A DNA stretch of 64,000 nucleotides, taken from contig NZ_LMSJ01000001.1 of assembly GCF_001428105.1 (NCBI RefSeq), positions 124,835 through 188,834 on the forward strand, given 5' to 3'. Under the pieces are notes generated by a model. That model did not search any database. It saw only the letters and a list, made by a program, of their open reading frames with translations, and was not told the DNA's origin. The position numbers were made by a program, and so were the translations under genes. The DNA comes from Paenibacillus sp. Soil766. Lineage in GTDB: Bacteria > Bacillota > Bacilli > Paenibacillales > NBRC-103111. This document shows positions 45,682 to 55,233 of this stretch, one piece after another (position 1 is the stretch's first letter; every line of letters starts with the position of its first letter).

Positions 45682-47025
45682 TTATTCAAGTATCTTAGTT
45701 GCAACAAACGCAATATCCAGAATGTCGATCTTATTATCAGCATTCACATCCGCAGCTTTAGCAGTTGCCCAATCTGCGCTTGTGGAATCCTTGCCATAAT
45801 GGTAAGCAACCATCGCCAGATCTCCCACATTGATGCTTCCGTCATTATTCATGTCTGCAGACTTCATCACCGCAGCCTTGAAGATATCCACCGCGCTGCC
45901 CAGTGCTGTTACGGTACTGTCAACCTGAGACTGTGTTGCACTTACATTGTCATTTACAGCTTTTGCTGCGTTAATGGCAACGCCAAACGCATCTTTCGCA
46001 GTCTGCGGATATTGACCCGTTTGTGTTCCAACCACAACAGTGTCAAACAGGCTTTGTGCATTCGCAATCGCAGCTGTCAATGCGGATTTATCTACAACAA
46101 TTTCCACGCTGCCTACCGCAATGTTCTTACTGCTAAGAGCTCCCTGAATCACGGTTCCTTCCGGACCCACGCCGAAGTTAACCTGGGTAGTTGCAATCGC
46201 TCCCGTCGTATCATGAACACCAGCCTTAACCTTGAAGTTCACATTTAGGACCGGTGTACTTGCTCCAGTAACCCCTCCGATATTAGCGGCAATAAGTCTT
46301 ACTTTTCCAGCCGTCAACTTATCCTCTTTAACGATCTGGATATTGTTGTTGGCACCTGTCGCACTAACATAGTCAAATACGTTGGCATCATAAGACAAGG
46401 TGATGTCTTGGGCATAAACACTTTGAGCCAAATTGTCTAGATTTACGGCAACTGTGAAGCTGCTACCCGGCTTCACACTGCTGTCCGCCGAAATTGCAGC
46501 AGTAGGCACTTTTTGTTCAGGCCAGATTGGATCAGTGGTTGCATTGCTTGTGGTTAACAAGATCCGGTCAATAATCAAACCAGATTCCCTTCCCCACAAA
46601 TTTAATACATGCTCGCCAGCGGAAACATTTATCGTCGTACCGCCTGTCACTGCTGTACCGCCATTACTGAGATTAACCCATCTAAATTGACTGTTACTCA
46701 CATTCTGAATGCCATTGGATGTGAATTTATATTGATTATCCAATCCTACGTGGATGGAGTCCGTTTGGAAATTTCGACTCTTGGCAAGTAACCAAACATT
46801 GTAGGTTCCCGAAGCTGGAAAGTTAATCTTATAATTAAGCCTAGAACCAGCAGCGAGGCTGGCCGCATCAGTCCCTGACGTTATTGCCGTAGCATCGTCT
46901 GGGCCAAATAACATGGCTTTCGTTGACTGTCCGTCAACCAGGGACCAAGTATGTCCATTTATGGTGCCATATACGTAAGCATTAACTGTGTTTTCTGCTG
47001 CAGCCTCTGCTTCGATGGCCACCAC
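45682..47025 (-). repeat. Direct repeat, copy 1: CBM-cohesin-FIVAR-dockerin coding segment
   Basis: The last ~1.3 kb of this GH43 gene and of the next one are closely similar at the DNA level (long matching runs, for example around 45717-45870 and 49651-49800). The two copies lie in the same orientation about 3.9 kb apart. Confidence 0.85.
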
Positions 47026-49161
47026 GGCAGGCGTATTGACACTTACATTAATTTGCGTTGTTGCTGCATCGCCTATTGTTCCTTTATAACTTACAGTAAC
47101 ATTACTTGTTCCACTGGTTTTGGCTGTAATTGTACCGTTTGCAACATCTGCAACGGCTGGACTCGAATTCGTATAAGTTGCTGATTTCGTTACATCCTCC
47201 GTGTGTCCATCCATATACTCTGCTGTTATTTTAAATGTGGCGGTTCTGCCAGTATCCAGTGCGAAAGAAGCATTATCAACGGTTATCTTCTTCACCGTCA
47301 GCTCACTGTTCAAGTCTTTTACTTGTAGATTGAGTGTATCTGTTTTACCGCCATAGCTTACGTTGATGGTTGCTGTACCATACCCAGTACCCGTTACTAC
47401 TCCGTTGCTGACACTAACAATGCCGCTTGGCGATGATGTTGAAGTTGCTTGAGCAGTAATATCTTCACTGGTTCCATCAGAGTATACGGCAGTAACCTTC
47501 GTAGTTGCCTGGTTCGTTCCAGATACAATATCAATCTTTTGTTTATCAATAGATGCATTAATGGCAGCTAATTCATGAACAGCGCTCTTTTGCGCGAACT
47601 GCCAAGAATCTACCTTGAAGAGATTGCCTGAAGATGCTCCCCTGTACACCATATAAACATCATGAACACCCGCAGCACCTGTAACATTTGTTGTTTCTGT
47701 TTTCCAAATGTTGTCTCCGCCTGTGTTGGAAATCGGAAGTGTCCCAATCAAGGCACCGTCGGCACTGTCAAGACGGAGTTCAATCGTGCCACCAGCCGAA
47801 CCGCTTGCAACAGTAGCCTTAAAGATTCCGGCTCCTACATCACCGAAGTCGACTTTGGAAACGGCTGTCCAGTCTCCATCACTAATGTTGCTCACGGCCA
47901 GGTTTATACTACTTACCATTCCGCCAGGTTCGGTAGTGGTTTCCGTAGATATGCCTCCGTTCCAACCGATGGTTTCAGCCTCAACTCTTGTATATGGATT
48001 GAAATTTTTCAACTGCGGGACACCTTTATAATCTCCAGTAATATTTTGAATGACTCCGTTGGCATCCATATTTACCTTATTGATGTGTGCGTTGCGGTAT
48101 CCGTGTGGTTGCCCCCCCATTTGAGGTACCGTCCCACTTTCAGCTAATGCTTTCGCAAGGGTCTGAGCATGGTAGACGATATACCATTGGTCGTTGAATT
48201 CAAAGACGGCATGGTGATTGTTGCCTCCGACACCGAAAAAGCTCGCTGGATTAGGCAATATGGTTTTAACATACGTAAATGGACCCATTGGATTATCACT
48301 TACCATATAAGCAATCGTTCCAGTTGGAATATCCGCTGGGTGCCCGCTTGAGAAATTCGTACAATAGGAATAGTAGTATTTTCCATTGTATTTATGGATA
48401 CCTGAGTCTTCAAACAACCAAGGCGGATTAATACGTCCTAGTGTTCCGCCGCTTGCTGTCAAATCCAAACTAATCATATCGGCTCCGAGCTTTGCCACAC
48501 GTGCTGTCCCGGGGTCAGCCTCCTTACCAGTCGGTACACCGCCTCCAAAATAAATATACCCGCTTCCATCATCATCAACTAACACCGCTGGATCAAACAG
48601 CCATGTAACATCACTAGCTCCTGGAGTGTTTCTATTCACCAGAGCTTTTCCAATTGGATCTGTAAAAGGACCGATTGGACTGTCCGCAGTGAGCACCCCT
48701 ATTCCGTTTGCACTATCTGCAAAGTAAAGGAAAAATTTCTCCTTACCATCTATCGTTTTATGTGCGGCTGCTGGGGCCCAAGAATTATTAGCCCATTTGG
48801 CTGCTCCTTGCGCACCGGCTACAGGTATTTCACCGTGGTCTGTCCAATTAATCATATCGTCAGATGAAACAACCGTAATCTTATTAATCTTACTATATCC
48901 GTTATCTTTAATTGTCCCGTCTGCATTGTATTCAAATACATCATTGGTCATGTAAACATAGACTCTGCCATTATATACCATGGCATTCGGATCAGCACCA
49001 AACTTTTGCGTAAATAACGGATTAGCGTTGCCAGGAGTTTTGCCGATTGCTGGCGTGACCGTAGTTGTCGCAGCTTCGACCCTCTCTGTAATTACTGGGC
49101 TTGATGTAAGAACAACAGTTAAAGCCATTGTGACACCAAGCATTTTCTTCCACTTTTTCAT
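45682..49161 (-). CDS. Secreted GH43-CBM6 enzyme with cohesin, FIVAR and dockerin modules
   Basis: 1159 residues, GGAGG 7 bases before ATG. Signal peptide to about 30; GH43 five-blade propeller (40-385) with base D57 (GADPNAMV), D190 (WLFDPAV) and acid E251 (WLFEDSG); CBM6-like module (391-525); two Big_2-like Ig domains (528-615, 620-708); a second CBM6/35-like module (711-873); cohesin (885-1025); FIVAR-like helices (1027-1100); type I dockerin with two EF-hand-like loops (DMNNDGSINVGD, DVNADNKIDILD; 1101-1159). The GH43-CBM6 part resembles arabinoxylan arabinofuranohydrolases (XynD type). Carrying both cohesin and dockerin, it could link head-to-tail with its neighbours and hang on the SLH-cohesin anchor. 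Confidence 0.88.
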   Translation of the reverse strand: MKKWKKMLGVTMALTVVLTSSPVITERVEAATTTVTPAIGKTPGNANPLFTQKFGADPNAMVYNGRVYVYMTNDVFEYNADGTIKDNGYSKINKITVVSSDDMINWTDHGEIPVAGAQGAAKWANNSWAPAAAHKTIDGKEKFFLYFADSANGIGVLTADSPIGPFTDPIGKALVNRNTPGASDVTWLFDPAVLVDDDGSGYIYFGGGVPTGKEADPGTARVAKLGADMISLDLTASGGTLGRINPPWLFEDSGIHKYNGKYYYSYCTNFSSGHPADIPTGTIAYMVSDNPMGPFTYVKTILPNPASFFGVGGNNHHAVFEFNDQWYIVYHAQTLAKALAESGTVPQMGGQPHGYRNAHINKVNMDANGVIQNITGDYKGVPQLKNFNPYTRVEAETIGWNGGISTETTTEPGGMVSSINLAVSNISDGDWTAVSKVDFGDVGAGIFKATVASGSAGGTIELRLDSADGALIGTLPISNTGGDNIWKTETTNVTGAAGVHDVYMVYRGASSGNLFKVDSWQFAQKSAVHELAAINASIDKQKIDIVSGTNQATTKVTAVYSDGTSEDITAQATSTSSPSGIVSVSNGVVTGTGYGTATINVSYGGKTDTLNLQVKDLNSELTVKKITVDNASFALDTGRTATFKITAEYMDGHTEDVTKSATYTNSSPAVADVANGTITAKTSGTSNVTVSYKGTIGDAATTQINVSVNTPAVVAIEAEAAAENTVNAYVYGTINGHTWSLVDGQSTKAMLFGPDDATAITSGTDAASLAAGSRLNYKINFPASGTYNVWLLAKSRNFQTDSIHVGLDNQYKFTSNGIQNVSNSQFRWVNLSNGGTAVTGGTTINVSAGEHVLNLWGRESGLIIDRILLTTSNATTDPIWPEQKVPTAAISADSSVKPGSSFTVAVNLDNLAQSVYAQDITLSYDANVFDYVSATGANNNIQIVKEDKLTAGKVRLIAANIGGVTGASTPVLNVNFKVKAGVHDTTGAIATTQVNFGVGPEGTVIQGALSSKNIAVGSVEIVVDKSALTAAIANAQSLFDTVVVGTQTGQYPQTAKDAFGVAINAAKAVNDNVSATQSQVDSTVTALGSAVDIFKAAVMKSADMNNDGSINVGDLAMVAYHYGKDSTSADWATAKAADVNADNKIDILDIAFVATKILE

Positions 49162-49278
49162 AGAACAACCTCCACCATCATGAAATGATTTTTATTACGT
49201 TAGACATCACATTTCTTATTGCAATCTACTTTTTGTTTTTACCTTAGACACCTGCCCCTCCCTCTACACCACGGCAAG

Positions 49279-49292
49279 TAAAGCGTTTTCAC
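49279..49292 (-). promoter_or_regulatory. cre-like site upstream of the first GH43 gene
   Basis: Minus strand TGAAAACGCTTTAC matches TGWAANCGNTNWCA at 12 of 14 positions, about 120 bases upstream of the start codon and downstream of the promoter. A CcpA site here would give repression in rich sugar. Assignment is by consensus only. Confidence 0.45.
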
Positions 49293-49382
49293 CAACGCTG
49301 ACACAAAATAAATGTCTTATCCCACTCTGCTTCCTCGTACTAAACAATTCTCATGACTACCATTCTGCTTCTGACTGCTTTA

Positions 49383-49423
49383 ATTATAACTTTGCGATTT
49401 GGAAATCACGATGTAATTTCTTT
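49383..49423 (-). promoter_or_regulatory. Promoter with shared regulatory box, first GH43 gene
   Basis: On the minus strand AAAGAAATTACATCGTGA (49423-49406) is followed after exactly 17 bases by TATAAT (49388-49383). The same 18-base box with the same spacing occurs upstream of the second GH43 gene. The -35 position is occupied by TCGTGA, a poor sigma-A match, which suggests an activator is needed. The remaining bases of 49162-49615 show only the hairpin at 49536-49587. Confidence 0.6.
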
Positions 49424-49535
49424 GTTAAAAAGTTGAAATTTTAGGTGGGAATTTGCACGAAGTGAATGTCAAAAATGAGTAATCTTAGACAAATAGGGCG
49501 AACTAATTGATTATTTTTTTTGGGGCTTTTCTAGG

Positions 49536-49587
49536 TAGTAAGCTCTATCCCATAGTGACCTTTCATGTTTAGGAATAGAGCTTACTA
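49536..49587. terminator. Long-stem hairpin after the second GH43 gene
   Basis: TAGTAAGCTCTAT/ATAGAGCTTACTA, a 13-bp perfect stem with a 26-base loop, 29 bases past the stop. No T-run follows on the minus strand, so it may stabilise the 3' end rather than terminate. Confidence 0.5.
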
Positions 49588-49615
49588 TCATTCAGTTTTT
49601 GTTAGCGTTTATGAC

Positions 49616-50956
49616 CTATTCAAGTATTTTGGATGCAACAAACGCAAGATCCAGAATGTCAATCTTATTATCGCCATTCAGATCCGCAACTTTAGCTGTT
49701 GCCCAATCAGCGCTTGTGGAATCCTTGCCATAAAGGTAGGCAACCATCGCAAGATCTCCCACATTGATGCTTCCGTCATTATTCATGTCCGCAGACATAA
49801 TCGCCGCTGCCTTGAAGATATCAACTGCACTGCCCAGTGCTGATGCGGCACTGTTAACCTGGGACTGTGTCGTACTTGCATTGTCATTTACTGCTTTCGC
49901 TGCACTGATAGCAACGCCAAGTGCATCTTTCGCTACTTGCGGATATTGACCAGCTTGTGTTCCAACCACTGCAGTGTCAAACAGACTTTGTGCGTTCGAA
50001 ATCGCAGCTGTTAAGGCGGACTTATCTACAACGACTTCCACACTGCCTACTGCAACGTTCTTACTGCCAAGAGCTCCCTGAATCACGCTTCCTTCTGGGC
50101 CTATACCGAATTTAGCCTGGGCAGTTGCAATTGCTCCCGTCGTATCATGAACACCAGTCTTGACCTTGAAGGTCAGATATAGAACTGGTGTGCTAGCTCC
50201 AGTTACTCCTCCAATATGAGCTGAAATGAGTCTTACTTTTCCAGCGGTCGACTTATCTTCTTTAACAATCTGAATATTGTTGTCTGCACCTGTTGCACTC
50301 ACATAGTCAAATACATTGGCATCATAATTCAAGGTGATATCCTGGGCATACACACTTTGAGCCAAATTGTCTAGATTCACCCCCACTGTAAAGCTGCTGT
50401 TAGGCTTCACACTACTATCCGCCGAAATTGCAGCAGTGGGAACTTTCTGTTCAGGCCAGATTGGATCAGTGGTTGCGTTACTTGTGGTTAACAAGATCCT
50501 GTCAATAATTAAACCGGATTCCCTTCCCCACAAATTTAATTCATGCTCGCCAGCGGAAATATTTAAAGTCGTACCGCCTGTCACTGCGGTACCGCCATTA
50601 CTGAGATTAACCCATTTAAACTGGCTGTTACTCACATTCTGAATACCATTGGAAGTAAATTTGTACTGATTATCCAACCCGATGTGAACAGAGTCCGTTT
50701 GAAAACTATGACTCTTCGTAAGTAACCATACATTGTAGCTTCCTGTGGTTGGAATGTTAATTTTGTAATTAAGCCTGGAACCTGCAGCAAGGCTTGCAGC
50801 ATCAGTCCCCGTCGTAACAGAAGTTCCATCATCAGGACCAAATAACATTGCTTTCGTGGATTGTCCGTCAATAAGCGTCCATGTATGGCCATTTGCGATA
50901 CCTTGTACATAGGCATTTGCTGAGTTTTCTGCAGCCGTTTCCGCCTCAATGGCCAC
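49616..50956 (-). repeat. Direct repeat, copy 2: CBM-cohesin-FIVAR-dockerin coding segment
   Basis: Partner of the repeat at 45682-47025; same modules, same order, roughly 90 percent similar by eye over the stretches compared. Confidence 0.85.
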
Positions 50957-52852
50957 GATGGTTGGCGTATTAATATTAATGGTATAGACTGCCTGCAGAC
51001 CATCCTTGCTTACAGTCACTGTAGCCTTTCCTGGTAGAGCCATTGCTTGTGTAATCGTGACATTTGCGTCAGTGTCATTTGAAGCAGCTGTAACTTGCGG
51101 GGGTGCTGAACCTGCAGGAAGATCTACGGAGTAGGTGTATACACTTGAATTAAATCCACTAAGTTGTACGCCATTCAATTGAAGCGATTTAAGATTCGTG
51201 TCGAAATTTGATCCCGACAACTTGTCATCTAATTTAAAATAATCAAAATCAACATAACCACCTGTTGTTTTTGTTGCGTAATTAAATAATGCAAATCGGT
51301 AGCCCATAAAATGCGGGAGTGTATACGACATTTGGAGTGTATTTCCTATAGAAGCCCAACGTTGACCATCAAGACTGAAATAGAAATAAGCTTTATCTGT
51401 CCTATTCTTAAAATCGAGTTCAGTCCTTAAGTAAACAGTATTTTGATTTAGAGGGATACTAGCTAATTCCACTGGCGATCCTGAACTGCCATTCACCATG
51501 ATGACAGATTTCGTATTGCCGGACATTTTGACGCCAACATATCCATAGTTTTTTTGAAATGCCGCAATTCCAGCATAATCCCCATCTTTCATATTGCTAA
51601 CATCCAAAGCAATCGTTCCTGAACTTTCTGGCCCGAAGGTTCTTTGTGTAAGAGAGTTTCTTGCATTCAAAATATCAGTGCTCGTTTGTCCTGTCTTAAG
51701 TCTCAGATACCCGGTTCGATCAGTTAAAGACCAGAACCTATTATCGGGATTATGGTTCCATTGCCATACAAGTGAAAGGTTGGAGCCATTATCGTCATTC
51801 TCACCACTCGCTACCGCTGTGTGATAAGCTGCGACCTTATCTGTTCTCTGATCGAAATTATCTGATGAAACCCATGACTTCGAAAGTGCCGCTGGAATTT
51901 CCGTATCATTGACATCCCCGAATATAGGCCACCCATCCTGACTCCATGTCATCGGTACAATATAAGGAATTCGCCCCACTGATCCGTAATCTTGGAATAA
52001 AACGCCATACCACTTTCCGTCAGGGGACTGAACAACTCCCCCTTGCGCTACACCAGCACTGTTAGAATTACTACCGGATTTTAAAGCAATTTTCCCTTCA
52101 TATATGCCATCAATCGTATCCGCTCTGTGTACTAATTCAGTACGAATACTACCTGAAGGCCATGAGATGTTGAAAATATAATATTTACCATTAATTTTAT
52201 AAATGTGAGAGCCTTCAGCTCCAAGACCGCCAGAGCCTCCTGGAGCACTTGCATTTTGAATGATTGTTTTATTCATTCCACCTGCTTTGATAGCTGTGGC
52301 ATCGGCTGTAAGCTCAATTATTTTAATCGTTCCATTTCCATAAACCATATATACACGTCCGTCATCATCAAACAGCAAGGACATATCATGATAAACGCCC
52401 CCAGCTAATTCATACTTTTCCCAAGGGCCTTTTTCTATGTCCGTAGTCTGAAAAATATAGGTCTTACCAATATCATTAGAAGCAAATACCACATAAAACT
52501 TGCCGTTATTGTATCTAATGCTGCTTGCCCATGAGCCCTGTCCGTATATGTTCTGTCCATTAGAAAGCGTTTGCTTGTCATTAGCAGCTAAGATATCGTA
52601 AACATAATTGACGATTTCCCAATTTACGAGATCCTTAGACTTCATAATTGGTACTCCAGGGTTCACGTGCATCGTAGTACTGGTCATATAGTAAGTATCG
52701 TTTACCCTAATGACATCAACATCCGGTACATCCGCCCAAATAATTGGATTTTTGGCAGTACTCTCTGCTGCGTGTGTCATCTTGTTGCCTGGTAAACAAC
52801 TTACTACAAATGTAAAAACTAATAAGAATGCAAACATTTTTTTATATATCAA
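49616..52852 (-). CDS. Secreted GH43 xylosidase/arabinofuranosidase with cohesin, FIVAR and dockerin modules
   Basis: 1078 residues from TTG at 52852 (GGAGG 9 bases upstream; the TTG at 52879 lies before that site). Signal peptide to about 29; GH43 propeller (about 34-320: IIWADVPDVDVIRVNDTYYM, YHDMSLLFDDDGRVY, GAEGSHIYKINGKYY) with a C-terminal concanavalin-like GH43 beta-sandwich (about 325-545); a cadherin-like beta domain (about 550-628); CBM6/35-like module (about 632-790); cohesin (804-945); FIVAR-like helices (946-1018); type I dockerin (1019-1078; DMNNDGSINVGD, DLNGDNKIDILD). The catalytic part resembles GH43 subfamily 12 enzymes. Likely removes xylose or arabinose side residues from arabinoxylan. 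Confidence 0.87.
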   Translation of the reverse strand: MIYKKMFAFLLVFTFVVSCLPGNKMTHAAESTAKNPIIWADVPDVDVIRVNDTYYMTSTTMHVNPGVPIMKSKDLVNWEIVNYVYDILAANDKQTLSNGQNIYGQGSWASSIRYNNGKFYVVFASNDIGKTYIFQTTDIEKGPWEKYELAGGVYHDMSLLFDDDGRVYMVYGNGTIKIIELTADATAIKAGGMNKTIIQNASAPGGSGGLGAEGSHIYKINGKYYIFNISWPSGSIRTELVHRADTIDGIYEGKIALKSGSNSNSAGVAQGGVVQSPDGKWYGVLFQDYGSVGRIPYIVPMTWSQDGWPIFGDVNDTEIPAALSKSWVSSDNFDQRTDKVAAYHTAVASGENDDNGSNLSLVWQWNHNPDNRFWSLTDRTGYLRLKTGQTSTDILNARNSLTQRTFGPESSGTIALDVSNMKDGDYAGIAAFQKNYGYVGVKMSGNTKSVIMVNGSSGSPVELASIPLNQNTVYLRTELDFKNRTDKAYFYFSLDGQRWASIGNTLQMSYTLPHFMGYRFALFNYATKTTGGYVDFDYFKLDDKLSGSNFDTNLKSLQLNGVQLSGFNSSVYTYSVDLPAGSAPPQVTAASNDTDANVTITQAMALPGKATVTVSKDGLQAVYTININTPTIVAIEAETAAENSANAYVQGIANGHTWTLIDGQSTKAMLFGPDDGTSVTTGTDAASLAAGSRLNYKINIPTTGSYNVWLLTKSHSFQTDSVHIGLDNQYKFTSNGIQNVSNSQFKWVNLSNGGTAVTGGTTLNISAGEHELNLWGRESGLIIDRILLTTSNATTDPIWPEQKVPTAAISADSSVKPNSSFTVGVNLDNLAQSVYAQDITLNYDANVFDYVSATGADNNIQIVKEDKSTAGKVRLISAHIGGVTGASTPVLYLTFKVKTGVHDTTGAIATAQAKFGIGPEGSVIQGALGSKNVAVGSVEVVVDKSALTAAISNAQSLFDTAVVGTQAGQYPQVAKDALGVAISAAKAVNDNASTTQSQVNSAASALGSAVDIFKAAAIMSADMNNDGSINVGDLAMVAYLYGKDSTSADWATAKVADLNGDNKIDILDLAFVASKILE

Positions 52853-52946
52853 TTTGAATTTCCTCCCATTCTGGCTCAAATTTAAAAGTTAGTTTTTAAC
52901 CATTTGGACCAATGACTTGAACTCTCATGATTTCAAAAGCAGAAAT

Positions 52947-52960
52947 TGATTGCGCTTTAA
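52947..52960 (-). promoter_or_regulatory. Weak cre-like site upstream of the second GH43 gene
   Basis: Minus strand TTAAAGCGCAATCA matches the CcpA consensus at 12 of 14 positions. It lies between promoter and start codon, as in the first GH43 gene. Confidence 0.35.
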
Positions 52961-53007
52961 AATTTAGCTATAAGCATCTCGTCTCCTTTCTGGTTAATAT
53001 TTCCTTT

Positions 53008-53048
53008 ATTATAACTGTGTCGAATTATAATCACGATGTAATTTCTTT
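53008..53048 (-). promoter_or_regulatory. Promoter with shared regulatory box, second GH43 gene
   Basis: Minus strand AAAGAAATTACATCGTGA (53048-53031), a 17-base spacer and TATAAT (53013-53008), identical in layout to the first GH43 promoter. The flanking DNA differs between the two, so the box is conserved beyond simple recent duplication. The rest of 52853-53183 shows no gene. Confidence 0.6.
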
Positions 53049-53085
53049 TTATTAAAGTTTACTTTTTTAGGAATTGCAAAAATTA

Positions 53086-53122
53086 AAGGACACTGGTGGA
53101 ATTTGATTCCGCAAGTGTCCTT
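53086..53122 (-). terminator. Terminator after the AraC-type response regulator
   Basis: AAGGACACT/AGTGTCCTT outer stem with an inner GGAAT/ATTCC stem, followed on the minus strand by TAATTTTTG. Confidence 0.7.
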
Positions 53123-53183
53123 ACTAGCAAAATGAGTGCATTCGTTTAGGTTCATGAGGTTGCTCAGATAGGATTAGTCATAT

Positions 53184-54845
53184 TTATCGCATGATAATCT
53201 GTTCACTAACATCACCACGCTCCATGACTAAAAGGGCGTTGTCTAAATTCCCATTTTTCTTAAATTCCGTGGTGGTCATCCCCGTTATTCGTTTAAACAG
53301 AGTTGAGAAATAATGAGAGTCGTTATAACCAACGAGAAATGCAATTTCAAATGATTTGAGCGATGTCGTCTTAAATAACTCCATCGCTTTACGTATCCGA
53401 TAATGCGTCAAATACTCAATAAACGTACGACCTGTTTCCTGACTGAAAACTTTGCTTAGATGGCTGGAACTCACCTTGACATACTCCGCAGCATCTTGAA
53501 GTGAAAAGGTGTCATTATTGTAATTCGCATGTATATATTCCTTGACACTTCTCAGCATTTCACCATATCTGTCGTTAGTTTGAGAACGCCATGACCAGAA
53601 TTGATTCGTAAGGCTGGTCAAATATTGGACAGCCTCTTCAGTGGTACGTACCGTTTTAAGAATTTGCTGTAATTGTTGGAGCGTTTCTTCAGGCGAATCC
53701 CAGTGCCGGTACATGTCCTTAGCCGAACGGAAAACCTCCAAAGTTAAATCGTTAAGAATGTAATAGCCGATTGGAGCTGTGGACCAATCAATTCCGCTCA
53801 ATGCCGAAGCATATCCCTCAATAAACGATGACAATTGTGAAGAGGATCCTATTTTCAAGAAATTAACAAACAAAGTGCGGTCCAAGAAGACGTACTGCTC
53901 CATAGAGCCTGAGAGCGATTCCCACAGTGTGACCCGGTTTTGGCTTGACAGTCGCCTCCAATGCATATCCTCAACGGCTTCCAGAAAGGAGAGGTGAATA
54001 TTCATAAGTCGCTCCTGTACGCTACCGATACCCAAAGCGATTGAAATCGAGGCAGCGGGGACCTGCTCAGTATTTATATTTAGTATTTCCTTGAATATTT
54101 CCAGCTCATACTTGATTTGTTCCAGAGTCTCTCCTTTAATCAGCCAACAGATCTCGGTGCGGCTTCGCTTGAAATGTAACAATTCCTTATGATCGAGCAC
54201 GTGTTGAAATTTCTTAATTAAATCATTTTCTATTTGACTCACTAAACGGAGATCTGATAATGGCTTGTCTTCAAGCGTACGAACTTCTGAGATGACGACA
54301 ACATAATACTGCGCTTGCAAATCAAGCGACAACGACATACCGAGTTGAATAGCTTCGACCGTTGTAACAAATCCGCTGCACAGATCATTGAGCAATTTCT
54401 CGCGCGAAATTTCCGTTTTCTCCATCTCGCTTTGCCTCAACTTATCAATGTTAGCCTTAATTTCTCGCTCCTTATCGATCAACTCGCTTGTGGAACGTAG
54501 TAGCTGGATGAGATCTGAGGGACAGATTGGCTTCAGACAGTAATCGTGTACCCCCATCCGCAATGCTGTTCTTGCATAACCGAAATCCTCATGTCCCGTC
54601 AAAATGATGATTTTCACTTCCGGATTCCGTTCTCGGACGATTGCGCTTAAATCCAGACCGTTCATAAAGGGCATCATAATGTCAGTAATGACGATGTCGG
54701 GACGTAATTGTTCGATTAAAGTTAGTGCCATTTCCCCATCGGGTGCGTCTCCGCAATAAATAAAGCCCTCTTGTTCCCATTGTGTGTTATCTCGTATCGT
54801 TTCCCGAATCAGAATTTCATCATCAACTAGCATGACCTTTTTCAT
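53184..54845 (-). CDS. AraC-type response regulator (YesN family) of the xylan locus
   Basis: 553 residues: receiver (1-120; D55 in IVITDIMMPFMNG, LKPI), a long linker domain, and a C-terminal AraC domain (about 430-530) with VKVSSSHLSKVFSQETGRTF and LVGYNDSHYFSTLFKRITGM. AGGTGAG precedes the ATG. No histidine kinase gene is adjacent, unusual for this family. It sits between the GH43 and GH30 genes and is the best candidate to bind the shared box in their promoters. A cre-like sequence lies upstream. Confidence 0.88.
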   Translation of the reverse strand: MKKVMLVDDEILIRETIRDNTQWEQEGFIYCGDAPDGEMALTLIEQLRPDIVITDIMMPFMNGLDLSAIVRERNPEVKIIILTGHEDFGYARTALRMGVHDYCLKPICPSDLIQLLRSTSELIDKEREIKANIDKLRQSEMEKTEISREKLLNDLCSGFVTTVEAIQLGMSLSLDLQAQYYVVVISEVRTLEDKPLSDLRLVSQIENDLIKKFQHVLDHKELLHFKRSRTEICWLIKGETLEQIKYELEIFKEILNINTEQVPAASISIALGIGSVQERLMNIHLSFLEAVEDMHWRRLSSQNRVTLWESLSGSMEQYVFLDRTLFVNFLKIGSSSQLSSFIEGYASALSGIDWSTAPIGYYILNDLTLEVFRSAKDMYRHWDSPEETLQQLQQILKTVRTTEEAVQYLTSLTNQFWSWRSQTNDRYGEMLRSVKEYIHANYNNDTFSLQDAAEYVKVSSSHLSKVFSQETGRTFIEYLTHYRIRKAMELFKTTSLKSFEIAFLVGYNDSHYFSTLFKRITGMTTTEFKKNGNLDNALLVMERGDVSEQIIMR

Positions 54846-55233
54846 TTCGTCTCACCTTTTTTCCATTTGAATGAGAAGGGCGACTAATGTACTTGACTGC
54901 GGCTTGTTGCTGATTTCAACTCTGTAGTATCATTTCCCCTTTTGAATACAGACCCTTAATATAAAACGCTTTCAATGCTTTACAACAATTCTCTTATTTA
55001 CTATTTTAACAGTCTATACCCCAAAATTTAATGAACAAACTTTCGATATTTTGTAATTTTATCGGATTTTCGTATATCGAAATTAGTCCATGCCGGCATA
55101 TCCACCTCATCCCTTCGTGGCATTGTTAAACACTCCGAATCAATAATCAATGAAAGGTTAACCAGATCATTCTGGTTAACCTTTTTGTGAAAAATTCTCA
55201 ATTGGTTCAGAAAATAATGAGATATTGTTTTGG
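54846..55233. other. Intergenic region between response regulator and Spo0E-like genes
   Basis: About 390 AT-rich bases. ATAAAACGCTTTCA at 54961-54974 is cre-like (12 of 14) and lies about 115 bases upstream of the response regulator start. The hairpin at 55153-55184 is listed separately. An open frame across 55028-55237 runs through this hairpin and has no ribosome binding site, so it is not called. Confidence 0.5.
55153..55186. terminator. Hairpin after the Spo0E-like gene
   Basis: AAAGGTTAACCAG/CTGGTTAACCTTT, a 13-bp perfect stem with a 6-base loop. The T-run is better on the plus strand (TTTTTG), but the only upstream gene is the Spo0E-like one on the minus strand, 48 bases away. Confidence 0.65.
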
